Assembly (NCBI RefSeq): GCF_000003605.2 | Contig: NW_003148273.1 | Span: 22,932 to 72,116 of the forward strand | Direction of reading: 5' to 3' | Source of the DNA: Saccoglossus kowalevskii | Taxonomy: Eukaryota > Hemichordata > Enteropneusta > Harrimaniidae | Length of the DNA stretch: 49,185 nucleotides | In this document: in pieces, positions 31,755-43,746 of the stretch | Layout: each line of letters opens with the position of its first letter | Numbering within the stretch: position 1 is the stretch's first letter | The notes under the pieces: model-generated | The model's database searches: none | What the model saw: the letters and a program-made list of their open reading frames with translations, nothing else | What the model was told of the DNA's origin: nothing | Made by a program: the position numbers and the translations under genes

Positions 31755-34700
31755 TCAATTGCACCTGTTAATAAAGAGAATGCATTAAACCATGTAAGAC
31801 TATAAATACATGTAATACATGTCAACTTTCATATATTATGTAACCAATAATCCGTTGATTCACAGTACAATGTTTTGTTTCAGAGTGAATAAGCTTCTCC
31901 AACAATATGAATATTACTGGGAAAATAGAACTGGATACGAGCAGTTTGTGTTACAGCAGTAGAATAAGTTACATACAAATTATTATTTAGCAAATTATAG
32001 TCACATGCAACGCTCACTATATTATCACATGTTTTTACCATTGATGTTATGTTTTTGTCGGCACTGGTTTGTTTAATGTGATTATTCATCCATCTGGGTC
32101 CTCAAATACCTCAAATAATTATAACAAGAACCACTCGATGCCATGGTTCAATTTTGTTAAAAGAACTTTTCACTACCTCGAGATTACTAAAAAGATATTT
32201 TTCGCAACATTCTTAAGATTTTATTGACAAATTCTTCATCATTACCAGATAAGTCTAAATAGATTAAGATCTGTTTAAGAAGGGGTAACCCTCAAGATAA
32301 AACATGAACCAATCAATTACATTTCGGGGGAGATATACATCTGGTTACCATGGGAGGGTTCATCACCATTGATAGGTAAGGGCACTATAAGAATAAGTAT
32401 GTTTAATAGTGTGGAGGGTATGCACTGCCGGAGTGCCTTTTAGTTATATATTAGTTTGGTCGTTATTTAAATATATAGAACAATAACAAACACTAATCAT
32501 TGTCTCAACCAAAGTACTGTCTTGGTCATGAATTTGCATGTTAAGTTTATGTGACCTAATTCAGAATGTCAAAATGAGAGAAGTTAAAATAAAATACTAG
32601 GTTACTTACTCAATGTCTTGTATTTTCCAACTTTCACCAAATTCAAAGGCATTATCCGCAATAGTACCATCAGGCTTGTGGAAATCATCACGGATATTGT
32701 CGTTATAATTGCCCAAAAGTCCACACAGATTACCACGATAGTTTGAACCAAAAATATGAACGTTGAAGATGTGTTTCCGCAAAGTCCAATCCAATTTGAA
32801 GACAGTATCTTTCAATGTAAAACTCATTATCACCTTTCTGTGTATTTGAGTAACATTTATTATTGTCGGTCCAAAAGACAATCCTTTAGTATTTCCCTGT
32901 AAACAATTTGAATACATATTAGTATCCCATTACTGTTGACGTTCTTTGTCCATTAAGTGCATTCAGTAGGAATAAGATGAACGAATTTTATGCTCTCAAG
33001 TTTAACGGAAGATCCACCTTTGAAATACAACTTCAAAATCACCTAATATATTAGGCTAGGCTTTTGGGGTAAGCAGGGTCCTCTAGTGACGAAGCGTTCC
33101 CGTGTCAGAAATAGTGACAAAACCTTTGATATTGTTTTGATCTGTAGTCGTCTCTCAATAACAAAATAATGGTGCTGAGAGTTGTTCTATAATCTAACCG
33201 AAGAACGACTACACAACCAGCCATATTCGTCTACTTGAATGAAAAAACATTCAAGCAATCTGCATACATTTTACGTCACAGCAGGGCGTTGTCACTAGAG
33301 TAAGCCCAACAGCACTGGTCAGCTGTAGATTATTTTCATTTGCTGTATAGTAACTGACTAACCGTAACTACATCAAGTCCATTCACGTGAACATATTCAT
33401 CGCCAACAGTTATGTTAATAGCTACGACCCTGGTTTTGAATTCTTCATTGGTGCTATTTTGTCGAGGCTCAAATTTTGCAGTTATTTCGAAGTCTGGGTT
33501 GACACTGGAGCAGTCCTTTACCAGAGTGTACCAGCATATACCTTGATGGCTGTAATGACGACCATCCAAGGTTGTGAAGTGTGGATCACATCTAACAGCA
33601 CCACCAGCTGTTAAAATAATGACAGTGTCGATAAGCGGTGCGTTTTAATCTCATATAATAAATTGTGTCAATGTGTGTATAATATGAGTAAGGGTCATGG
33701 CTATTTATGATTACATTACCCAGCATGCAACACCCCTCACTTTAAATAACCATGGAAAAAAATCAGACTTGTTGATAATCTATATATTTTGCATTGTTTT
33801 TTCAAATCCCGAGCTGCATTTTATTACATATACAGAGCTAAAATTCCTTTGTACGAATAACTATGGTGAGCAGATACATAACGCCACCTTTAAACCCACA
33901 AGCGATATACTGTGTTTGTATAAGTATAATACTCACAGCATATATCGATATGTTTGACCTCTACGGTTCCTTTAATATCAAGAGTGTTTAGATCCCAGGC
34001 ATACACATCACCCACCAACGTATTTGAATCGTCATTCATGACATCATTGATCTGGCTAGTGCTAAGAACGATTTTCCACAGGTTGAATTTCGTCATCCAA
34101 CCAACGAACGCTCGACCTGCGATATATCTACCTCTTAAAAGATTCTGACGCTGGCCAAGTACGAGAACACCATTTCCTTTGATCGTCCTCCCCTGTCCTT
34201 TATAACCCCAATCATCCAAATTACCATCAATATATATCTCCCAGCGACCAGTAGAGGACGTCCAGGTGAAGCACAGATGGTGACACTTACCATCGTTCAC
34301 TACTGTTTGAGACACCCCGAAACGCTCGTCTTTGATATCCAGTTTGGGACTAATTAGATTCCAGGCTAGTATCTCATTGAGTTCTGTATCACTTATAGCG
34401 TAAGAGAATAATGCTACCTTGTTGTCAATGGAGTTGATCCACACACAGGCAGTGAATTCAGTGAGTTCTGGTATCGGTGTAGTGATGGCTACATCAGACT
34501 GTTTGTAGAAGTCCAAGAGTGCATTGCTTGCTGGAATATCCACAAATAAGAAGAATGATTAATTACATTGTTGCAGTTCACATACGAGTATCCACATTTC
34601 CATCATGTACATTTGGAAATCTCATAAACGTATAATAAGAACTGCATAAAAGGATAGTTATCGTATTGTGTAGATTATAAACCTAATATACGAAATTGGA

Positions 34701-35814
34701 AATTGGTCATGTAGATTGAAATTCACACAAGAAAAGTTGGAAATTGCACAATGTAGATTGGAAATCGTATGTAATATTCACCTTAACTCGCATAATGTAG
34801 ATTCAAAATCGCAGAATGAAAATCAAATAATATAGTCTAAATCGCATATTGTATATTGAAATGTACATTAGGTGAATTAGAAATCACAAAAATATCAATT
34901 GCCTAATAAATTTTAACCTAGCTACTTACGATTCCGTTTAGTCACCAATTTCTGAAATTAAAAAAAAATTGAATTGGAATGAATGATTTTTAATCGCAAT
35001 CATAATTGTAATATGTGTTGCATATTTATACTATGTGTAGAATAAAACATGCTTACTTACGTTAAAACATATTTCTATGGCAGCAATGTGACACCTGCAA
35101 AGTACGTGCGTAGTATACTGGTATTTCGGACAACACAATAATTAAGTATGCGTCTGTATTTGACAACATGGTTAGCCCATTCATGTTCTTTGTCTGAGTA
35201 AGTCCGTTCGTATTTTTTAAAATATCGCCTTACACACCACACGACAACAAATACTGGTTATGGGGCATCTATGGCTAGGGCAATTTGGTCAGTTTGTTTT
35301 GATGAGGGTACTTGCAAGCAGGATATTTAGTTTAGGTACTTTGATTCATTGTATTGGTTCCTGTTTCATATCCTATCTGATGTGGTCTAAGCTGAAGTAA
35401 CATGTTCAAATCTCGTGAATATTATTTTAGTATTCTGACAAATGCTGAAAGCGTCGAATACGATGAATGCAATATTGACCAAGGTTCTTATAATATCTGC
35501 TGCTTTTCCTGGTGCAAAGATACGATTATTTCTGATTATCGATTAATTCGAATTTAAATGACATCATACATATTTGTATTGCTATTGAAAAGAGACATAT
35601 TCCCAACCGTCTAGATATTTTGTTACTCAAGACAACAATTAGCAAACTATTAATTTCTAAATTGATGTTAAATGTGTTGTTAAATGTATTATTAAAACTT
35701 GTCATCTATGCCATGTATTCTGAAAACAAGTTCCATTACCTGGTTTTCAACTGTAATCGCCAACACACGGAAGACACACAGACACGAAGTAATGTAGAAA
35801 AGTAAATACTTCAT
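31755..35814 (-). CDS. Pentraxin-VWD secreted protein, gene 2 (intact)
   Basis: Coding exons (high to low): 35814-35740, 35193-35095, 34951-34930, 34530-33937, 33607-33363, 32896-32610, 31764-31755. Lengths 75, 99, 22, 594, 245, 287 and 10 nt sum to 1332 = 443 codons plus TGA, and every phase closes. Product: signal peptide (about 1-19, KYLLFYITSCLCVFRVLA), a short polar region (26-65) ending in TKR, a pentraxin domain (66-263) with HLCFTWTS, IYIDGNLDDWG and LGQRQN, and one VWD domain (264-443) from CDPHFTTLDGRHYSHQG through NLCGLLGNYNDN to a final ECN. Eight cysteines remain after the signal peptide, an even number. One NIT sequon. Predicted extracellular lectin-like protein; ligand unknown. 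Donors of exon 3 (GTGTCA) and exon 6 (GTTAGT) are weaker than the usual GTAAGT. Confidence 0.8.
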
Positions 35815-37063
35815 CCTAGAAACGGAGACACCAATTTTTATTTTGAAAGAACGTTAAAACTATTTACACATACTTGTTTGAGCACTCGTGATTATGGGCG
35901 TTTCATGAATTTGATATTTCATCTTTAAGTGAACTAGTAATCAATGTGGTTTTGTTATTACGTTCATCGTGTAATTTGCATATGTATCAAACAAAGGAAG
36001 TTTTAATGTAATTGAATGATAAAAATTGGACGCTGTAATTCAAAACAATGTATAATGTTATTTTAAAATAACTGAACTTCAAAGACACGAGCATATCTGA
36101 AAGATGGTTATTTACGTTGTATATTTTGTATTTCTAATACTTACTAGTCCATATTACCACGACATGGAAATATCTAAAACGGATATGTCAAAACTAGACT
36201 ATTCCGATTCCAGGAACAATCATTGTAAAACAATATTGATTGAACTGGCCAAGTTTGGTTTTTTAATCCGTGTACACAAAATTGCTTGCATTGCGTTATT
36301 TGTCAGTCATGTTATAACACTGGCATTAAAATTAAAATTAAAAAAATCGGCAAAAGAAATCCATAATTCATTATAACAATTCATTATAACAATTCATTAT
36401 AAGTGATGTCAATATAATAATCATATTTCAATTTAAAAAAAAATGAATTGAAGTCAAATATGTTCACGAAATGTATAGAATTTAATGTTTTGTCTTCAAT
36501 GGTTCGTGCCTAATGATAACCTGTATCTGATATGTTTGTGCTGAGGTCTTGCAATTGCATGTTCAGCATTGTCAACGCAACACAATCTAAGCATATTTAC
36601 CGTGTTTCACGAGTATATTTCTCTTCACTGAGAAAGTAACACATGAAATAATGCAGTGACTATGAGATCATGTCGCCATTGCAAATGAACTGCGAACAAA
36701 ACACATCTAAAGAACACTGAAAGACACTTTCTCGATCAGTGTCCATAACTTTATTTTTGACAGATCTTTCAACATTTTTTGCGGTTTGAAAAAAAAAGTT
36801 AAAATATCGAAATAACATCTCACAATCAGGAGACTTTTACCCACTTTTTCGCTATATGAAAACACACACAAACCCAATGATCAGTGTATCGTTGGGTTAT
36901 GAAAATGGGTCTTTGTATCGAGTGGTCGTCTCCTGACTGAGACCTACATGTAGACCCGATCTAGGGAAATTTCCGAATAGTGTTTTGCTGACAGTATATA
37001 TTTATACAATACCACAAGTACACATTCGAACACAGCTCGAATATAATGTAATGGTAGAATCAC

Positions 37064-37151
37064 CTTACTTTGTCGGTTGGATGCTGGAAAGTTAGTTCTA
37101 GATTATAAGACCCTGCTCAACTGCTCATTTTTCTCTGGCGTATATATATAG
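37064..37151 (-). promoter_or_regulatory. TATA promoter and non-coding exon 1, gene 2
   Basis: Minus strand CTATATATATACG (37,151-37,139) upstream of a segment homologous to exon 1 of gene 1 (GCATCCAACCGACAAAGTAAG) that ends at 37,064. The donor here is GTGATT instead of GTGAGT, weaker but still GT. Confidence 0.45.
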
Positions 37152-37917
37152 TTTGCAATTTTCTCTTTCAACCGTGCTTTACATTTTCAGATCATTAAAT
37201 CATGATTGTATGACGGAATGTATGATATCGAGGCAAATCACATGAATAACTATCATTAATAATGTATATGGCGGTGAGTACAGGTTTACCTGGGAATTGC
37301 CTCCAAACTATCTTTGTTAATTATAAATATAACTTCGTAAAATTATTAGATATTAAAATATACTTTAATATATATGCCGAATTTACAATTTTAACCACTT
37401 GAGCGTGACCAAATATAATTAATGTGAGGTTTGAATTTTAAACTTTGATATATATTATATATATATTGTTGGTGCTTATTATTCTGTTGAAATGCTGATA
37501 TAGTACTGGTCAAATGTTTATCCTTAAAAGAAGCCCAACCCTTTTAGTACTACTGGTTTGGTATACAGGAATTTGCATGTTGTTGCGTTTTACTTTAATC
37601 GCCAGATTCTGAATGAATTGCTATACTGCTAACGGCTGCTGTTATATATATTGTACCATAAATTTGATGAGGAGCAAAAACGGACGGGCTGGAAAGTATT
37701 TAGAATTCGTACATCCAACAATTGACTTCTTAAATAACATCACATAATGGTCCCAAAACACCGAACCTAAATTAGCATCTCGACACGCAATAAAAGTTGC
37801 TAGGAAACCGTGTTTATGCTGCCTGTTCTAAATATGTATTGCAAATCCATACATATTAAGCATATTAAAAGTCATGTTAATCTCCATTCTCACAACTAAT
37901 GAAACGATGATGTGGTC

Positions 37918-38883
37918 TGATAATCTGACGGACTCTCCATTTATGGTTGTATATGTCCGCTTCCACAATAGTGTACGCCATGCGTCATAATTTTCTATAT
38001 TTCTCACTACATGACCGATTTCAACAACATTTTGTCTGCTTTGCCCTTAGTTCGCACATAGTAGTTGTTTTGGTATTGGCTTTTTGTACAGTCACTTTGT
38101 CCATGCGTTTGTGTCTAAAAAGTAAATAACAGTATATAAAAACACCACGATAGTACAAACTCATTTTGGTCTGTTCTGTAGATATCCCACTTGACGCCTC
38201 GACAGTTACAACTGACATGAACACAACGGAAAAAAATATTACAACTGCGTTCAAACAAAGTTATCATTCATTCTAGTCCGAATCGACCCGATATTCGACT
38301 TTCAATGACTTGCATACAGAGCAATAATACGGGCTGCTTAGACTGACTAGTTAATGATGAATCATGCCGTGTGCCTTTTTTCAATCTATGAATGCAATGT
38401 CATCGAATCGGAAACTCGTAGTACAGCGGTAAGAGGTTTAAGCACTGTGCGAGATTGCCTGTAACCGTATCAAGTGTTTTTGTTGTCATCGTCAACATTG
38501 TATTTGATCGTCTTCAGTACATAGCAGCTTTGAGCATTCATGTTTTGATGAATATTTCAGTAACTTATAAATGAGATCAGTACCAGTCTGTGTAGTGAAC
38601 CACTAAGATACCCTGGCACGGGGTTGTGACGAAAAGGATTTTTACAGAAAAAAAGTTTGCGTTTAGTATTCCCCCTCCAAGTTTCTAGTGGCTGAGCTGT
38701 AGGTGGGGATAAAGAGATAAATATAATTAAATAAAAAAAAAATATCGCAAGCAAATGATTCGGTTGTTCCAGTCCTTGTCATCATAACCATTTTCAAAAC
38801 GACTCCACGTAAAAGAGTGAGCTTTTCTCTTGCTGAGAAGTGCTTTCATTTTCACAAATATTATTAAGAATGTTGTATAACCG
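37918..38883. other. Spacer between blocks B and C, no gene seen
   Basis: Unique AT-rich DNA; open frames of 60-77 codons overlap on both strands and lack domain character. Confidence 0.35.
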
Positions 38884-39180
38884 GTCACTGGTAGCATAGT
38901 GGTTGTCGCATCAGACTCGGTGATCGGTAGACCCAAGTTCAAATCCTACCTTAGGCTGAACATCAAACGGGTCGACCCCTACCCTAGATGAGTGTGACAC
39001 AGGCTCAATGGGAAGGCCAATTCCACTGGCCGAGATTCATTCACTAACGAATGCGACTTCGGGGGAACCTTGGTTAAGGTCCGCAGATGCTTGTGTTTGA
39101 CCGAACCTGGTTGACGCCAGGATAGCGCATTGAAACTGCCATTTGATAGGGAGATGGCCACACAGCCCTGTCATGTAGTC
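38884..39180 (+). mobile_element. tRNA-derived SINE with long body
   Basis: The 5' part is clearly tRNA-like: A box TGGTAGCATAGTGG (38,889-38,902), then B box AGTTCAAATCC (38,936-38,946), at tRNA spacing. The acceptor-stem halves do not pair, so it is not a tRNA gene. The ~230-bp body is GC-rich compared with its flanks (GGCCAATTCCACTGGCCGAG..., ACGCCAGGATAGCGCATTG...). The family is unknown to me; only one copy is in the window. Confidence 0.65.
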
Positions 39181-39544
39181 CCAAACAGTAAATGCCTTCT
39201 TTGACAAAATGCACTATGTGTTAGCACTAGCACTTGCAATTTGCAATTACAAAAAAGAAAAAGAAAGTCAGGAGAGACAACAGCGACATTCAATGTCCGG
39301 AACTGTTGCCTGGCACAAAAGCATTTAAAAAAAATGTTGTATATGCATAATTTATGTCTAACAGAGGAGTAAATAGAGTAAATCAATGTTGCTCTAACAT
39401 CTGACATGCATTTTGCCGTCGTCTTCAGGACTAGCAACATTGATATTGAAAACTTAATCATGCACAGGCATGCTTATAAGTGTTATCATCATTCTAAGAG
39501 ATCTTGGACTATTAATAACACATATTAATCTACAAGCTTGTATA

Positions 39545-40106
39545 ATGTTAGAACTTCAACCATTTTTGTTTATTATTGTTTTTGCTCTCTAATGTTGTTT
39601 TCCTGGGCTTTTCTAGTTTGTCAACATCTAAAATATGTCTTTCTGCTTTTGTATCATCGTAGGATGGTGTGTTCATCTTGTTTAGGATGTTGATGTTTTT
39701 TCTGCAATCCTCCAAACAGCAACGCTGTACCTATTCATTAAGTTCTGGCTGACATTTTTTTGAAACAAATATTGCGAACCACTGATGCAGCTAAATCAAT
39801 GGCATTACTGGTATCTATATTCGTAATGCAAAATTCATAAAGTGTTGCATGCAGAAATAGCACATGTGTCTTAATTTCGTCTACAAGGTTTTATTATGTA
39901 AGTTGTGACATAGTGCTATCATAGTTTCAGGTGCAAACATAGAATTCACTGCCCTCTTGTACCGTTTTGTAGCATTGTTTCTTATTATAGAAACATCAAT
40001 GTCAACATGGGATGTTAACTATCCTGCCTGTATATGTTGGAATAGCCTACAAAAAAAATTGCAAATATTTAAACAAATATATATTTATCATAAAATGATA
40101 ACCGTC
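39545..40106. repeat. Unidentified ~550-bp element, copy 2
   Basis: Inverted relative to copy 1 at 29,085-29,670 and ending at the left edge of block C, as copy 1 ends close to the left edge of block B. About 75-80% similar by eye. No intact frame. Confidence 0.55.
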
Positions 40107-40449
40107 TTGGTTTTTGGTTATTAAAATTTTACATGCTTTACGTTCCGTCTGCTATCACCAAATATGTTACCTATTAACCTCGGTATAGCGAGGGTAAACT
40201 AATAACGTATTTCCGGATTACTTAATTTATGTTCATATGACAACCCAAATATACATAATTTCAATGACATTGACTCTAGACAAGAAGCGCTGGGCAAGAT
40301 TAATACAGGCGTCATAGCAACATAGCATGGCGTGACATTGATTATACTCAGCAGTTCTTTGACTGCATTCATGTTCTTAATTTCTATGACAAAGAAATAG
40401 ATTTATAGTCACGGATATATCCAAACAATCATAAAGTGTGTATACAACT

Positions 40450-41335
40450 CTAATGATAGAGTCACGCACAATGTGGGTCTCAGCATCCTTTATTTTATGT
40501 TTTTGTCATATTACCTCAAACGTTGCAAATAGAAGTGTTCATGGAATCATGGGAAACGGTGTGCATTGCCGTGTGATAGCTGTTATAAAGGTGATTGACA
40601 GGTCATACTTGTTTCAACTCTGGAAGAACAGTTGGAATTTACCAGGTGTGCTTGTGATTTACATAACAAAGGGTGTGAATCTACCAGGGGCGCTGCTTGC
40701 CTACATGAGACAGCTGCTAGCAAAAACACATTCTGATTGGCTCATGTGGAAACCCAGGTGGTGTCCCTGAATATGGGCCATTTAGGCCTATAAATAGGCT
40801 ACACAGAGGACATTTGGGTCCAATTCAACTAAGTATATTGTGTGTAGCTGCTGCGATATTGGGGAGACAAGTAATACAGGCTTCAGTCATCATTCTATGA
40901 GAGTTTTTTTATGAACTGCTCTTTGATATGCTGGTGTCAGCGGTGCCCTCCACAATGACAGCATTCCTCTGCAAGCAAGACTCCTGTATTTCTTCGTTGT
41001 TGTGTTGCAGAAGCCATTGACTGTCATCTATTTCTACATCCTGGAACTGCGAGTTTCTACCAATGCACACTTCTTTAGGCAAACCATATTTTTGTGCATT
41101 TATTCACTGTATTTTTCTCTGCTTTGTTTCTTGTAATTATTTTGAGATGTTTTCAATTCAGGAGCTTTAACTCGATATTTTGGTGTATGTGTATTTCATT
41201 TCCAGTGCTATTGTCTTGTCCACCCCATTCTAGCAGTGAAAGAACCCCCTGTCCAAAGTGAGTTCTGTGGGTGGTCCTCTGAATAGCAATAAGCACGTCT
41301 TACACTGTGACAGTGGAATAATATTTCATTTAACT
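40450..41335. other. ~885-bp insertion specific to block C
   Basis: In A and B the conserved words TATATAAC/TATATAGCTCT and GATCTGCTGCT (GTGCTGCT in B) are 50-70 bp apart; in C nearly 0.9 kb separates them. The extra DNA contains a 110-codon plus-strand frame (40,438-40,770) of no recognisable family. No clear terminal repeats were found, so it could be an insertion in C or a loss in A and B. Confidence 0.5.
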
Positions 41336-42104
41336 TCCAACATTTCTCGATCTGCTGCTATTACAAAAAGTCAAATATATGTAATGTATCATCAAGATAT
41401 TATTCTTTCTATTGTTTTCACCTCCTATATCTGACCTGTTTGACCCTAAAACCATAACACCATTTCAAAGGCAATTTGAATATTAACTTCATTTGGTTTT
41501 TCTATTTTTCAATAAAGGTAATGTTTTGGAGAGATTTTACTATGTTCTAGACAGTCGAAACCCAATTGTCGATTAAAATGTCATTGCCTTCATTCATCCA
41601 TATACGTCATTTTGACGTCACAGTGGCGCATGTAGACGGGGATTTACATATTAATAATGCATTGCTACAGTCAGGTCGCTGGTTAAAATATTGTACTACA
41701 TTCTAGTTGACTGACCACTGCACACCAACACTCAGTTATCGAATGAAACAATATGACCAATATGACCGACACCCTTTGATGTCACACAAGCACCCGTCTC
41801 TGGACGTGAATTATTGTTGCAGGGATATATTGCTGTTGCAATTTTGATTAAATTACCACTGTTTATCACTCAAGCTATATTTATAATGGGTAAACTAACG
41901 TTTGTCGGGCAAATAAGCAGCGGATAATGATATATTTAAAAGTATCTGAGCATCGCCGCTGGATTAGATGCATATGTGAGGCTGAATTAAAGCTTTTCTA
42001 ATGTATATTATGTGACTTGTACAACAATAAATGGGGTAATCAGCATCAACATACAACATCGGACAATCTTTTCAACATTAAACACCATTATTTTGCTTCT
42101 CTAG

Positions 42105-42180
42105 AAATATTGAAGAATATTAGAAATAAATGTGGAAAATTTCATGAGAAGGTCTGGTGGTGAAAAAGTAGGAATTCATT
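42105..42180. repeat. Fragment of the TTTTCACCACCA-ended element
   Basis: GGTCTGGTGGTGAAAAAGTAGG resembles the right end of the element at 2215-2437, with some AT-rich neighbouring similarity. Confidence 0.4.
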
Positions 42181-42920
42181 TCTTTGTTGTCAGTAAATGA
42201 AGACCAGGTATAATTTAAGAATTAATGGAATGATTATTTAAATTATATGACTCCGATCATGCTGCGCTCGTCAGTCGAAAAGATGATGTCATACGACAAG
42301 CCTTGGTATTTGACGATTTAATATGATATTGAGTGTTTTACTGATACTGCAATTATGTTCGTAATCTGGAAGACAATGTCAATCGTGAAGCACATAAGAC
42401 TTTACCAGCTCTAAGTGAAAGTCCTGGTGAAACTCGTAATATATATCCCATTGTTCATGTTACTACCGCATGTCACGATACATCGACATAGTTGTATCGC
42501 TGTACTTAACACAGATGGCTCATACCACGTTAAATTTTTAATGAGAGATCTCCTTATACAGTGCCTGTTTATGACTAGTATTCACTATGAACTGCAAATT
42601 TATCTGCAAACAATAATACGTGTCCGCACTAGCAAAGATCGGTTCATATCAGCCATCGATTTTTTAGGTTGTTTTATCGAAGAGGAAAGTGCGCTTCACA
42701 GCACAAACAATCAGCGATCAAACATTTACAGAATAAGGATTTTCGTTGGTGTAATGGTGTGTATTTGCAGTCGTGGCGAGAAGATCATCGCGAAATGGCA
42801 AACACAAAATGCACAATCGGAAACCAGTTTGGTCGTAATGGAATAACAAAATCTATATATTAGTGTCATATAATTAGAATATAATAAAAACAAACTTTCA
42901 AGACCGACAATGTGATATGT

Positions 42921-43017
42921 GCCAAGGAGTACGTGGATATACCAGTATTTCAATATATTACACTGTAAATTATGCATTTGTATTTGACAAAATGGTTACG
43001 CCATTCTTGTTCCTCGT
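42921..43017 (-). pseudogene. Relic exon 3 of the pentraxin-VWD family (block C)
   Basis: The minus strand after an AATCAG acceptor reads TRNKNGVTILSNTNA followed by a stop, homologous to gene 2 exon 3 (TKNMNGLTMLSNTDA). The donor is lost. Equivalent in position to the relic at 17,121-17,212. Confidence 0.6.
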
Positions 43018-43392
43018 CTGATTCGGTGTGTTCATATACCTTGGATACGTTGAACATATTTCAAACGTTGATAAGTTATAAAATCTCTGGTGACATAAAA
43101 AGTAGCATATGTGATTCATTGACCCGAGTGGGCCGTGGTGATGCATCCTCGTAGTTGGCGCTGTTTGTGCATCGGAATAGATATGTCGAGTATTCTACTC
43201 CATTTATCATTTACATGAGTTTTAAAACATGAGCAGAATCCTGTAGTACGACATTGTGCTCAATGTTTCATTGCCTGTATAAGTTTTGATTAAAGCTTCC
43301 TCAAACCATCTTTGTACTAATTAGTACTAATTTGTACTTTGGACTAATTCACAAATGACGCAATTACACAGACTCTTATTTCATTCCATATT

Positions 43393-43398
43393 TTTAAT
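43393..43398 (-). terminator. Conserved ATTAAA polyadenylation signal, gene 3
   Basis: Same context as in genes 1 and 2, 349 nt past the stop codon. Confidence 0.45.
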
Positions 43399-43746
43399 TA
43401 CAACCAAATACAATGAAACGTTGGTAAATAACCCCTTCACCAATACAATAATAAACCTTAGACGCCAATTGCCGCCGAGAACTTTCGACTGTCAACTACT
43501 CTACCATGGCAACAAAGCTATTTGGAAACGTACTCAGTAATTCATATCCAAAAGGTATTTCGGAGTGGTTGATTAATATTTCTTAAAAGCTGATAACAAG
43601 TTATACACGTAGGCCATATAATGATGTAACCGCAAAAGAAAATTGAACAATTTTGAAACTAATCCTGCACCCGAAGAATGATTACCGATAATTGTGAAGC
43701 AGCTGTACGAGTGCTCAATATCATTTTCATCACTTTAATAACTCGA

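Larger units (their letters stand above)
29888..37917. repeat. Segmental duplicate block B (pentraxin-VWD gene 2)
   Basis: Collinear with A and C. The left edge shared with C begins at TTTTTGGTTATTAAA (about 29,888 and 40,110); the right edge shared with A is at about 37,917. It lacks the exon 3 relic visible in A and C. It contains an extra copy of the TTTTCACCACC-type repeat end near 30,870. Confidence 0.8.

Noticed and set aside
36104-36376. 90-codon plus-strand frame with hydrophobic ends
   Set aside because: Lies in intron 1 of gene 2; the homologous stretch of block A is interrupted by stops.
38884-38956. Possible functional tRNA gene
   Set aside because: A and B boxes are good but acceptor-stem halves do not pair and a long body follows, so a SINE is the better call.
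42415-42846. 143-codon plus-strand frame containing NTDGSYHVKFLMRDL
   Set aside because: The same DNA in block A (16,408-16,644) reads NTDGSYHVKLLMRDL, but upstream frames differ by indels and no domain is recognisable; DNA-level conservation comes from the duplication.
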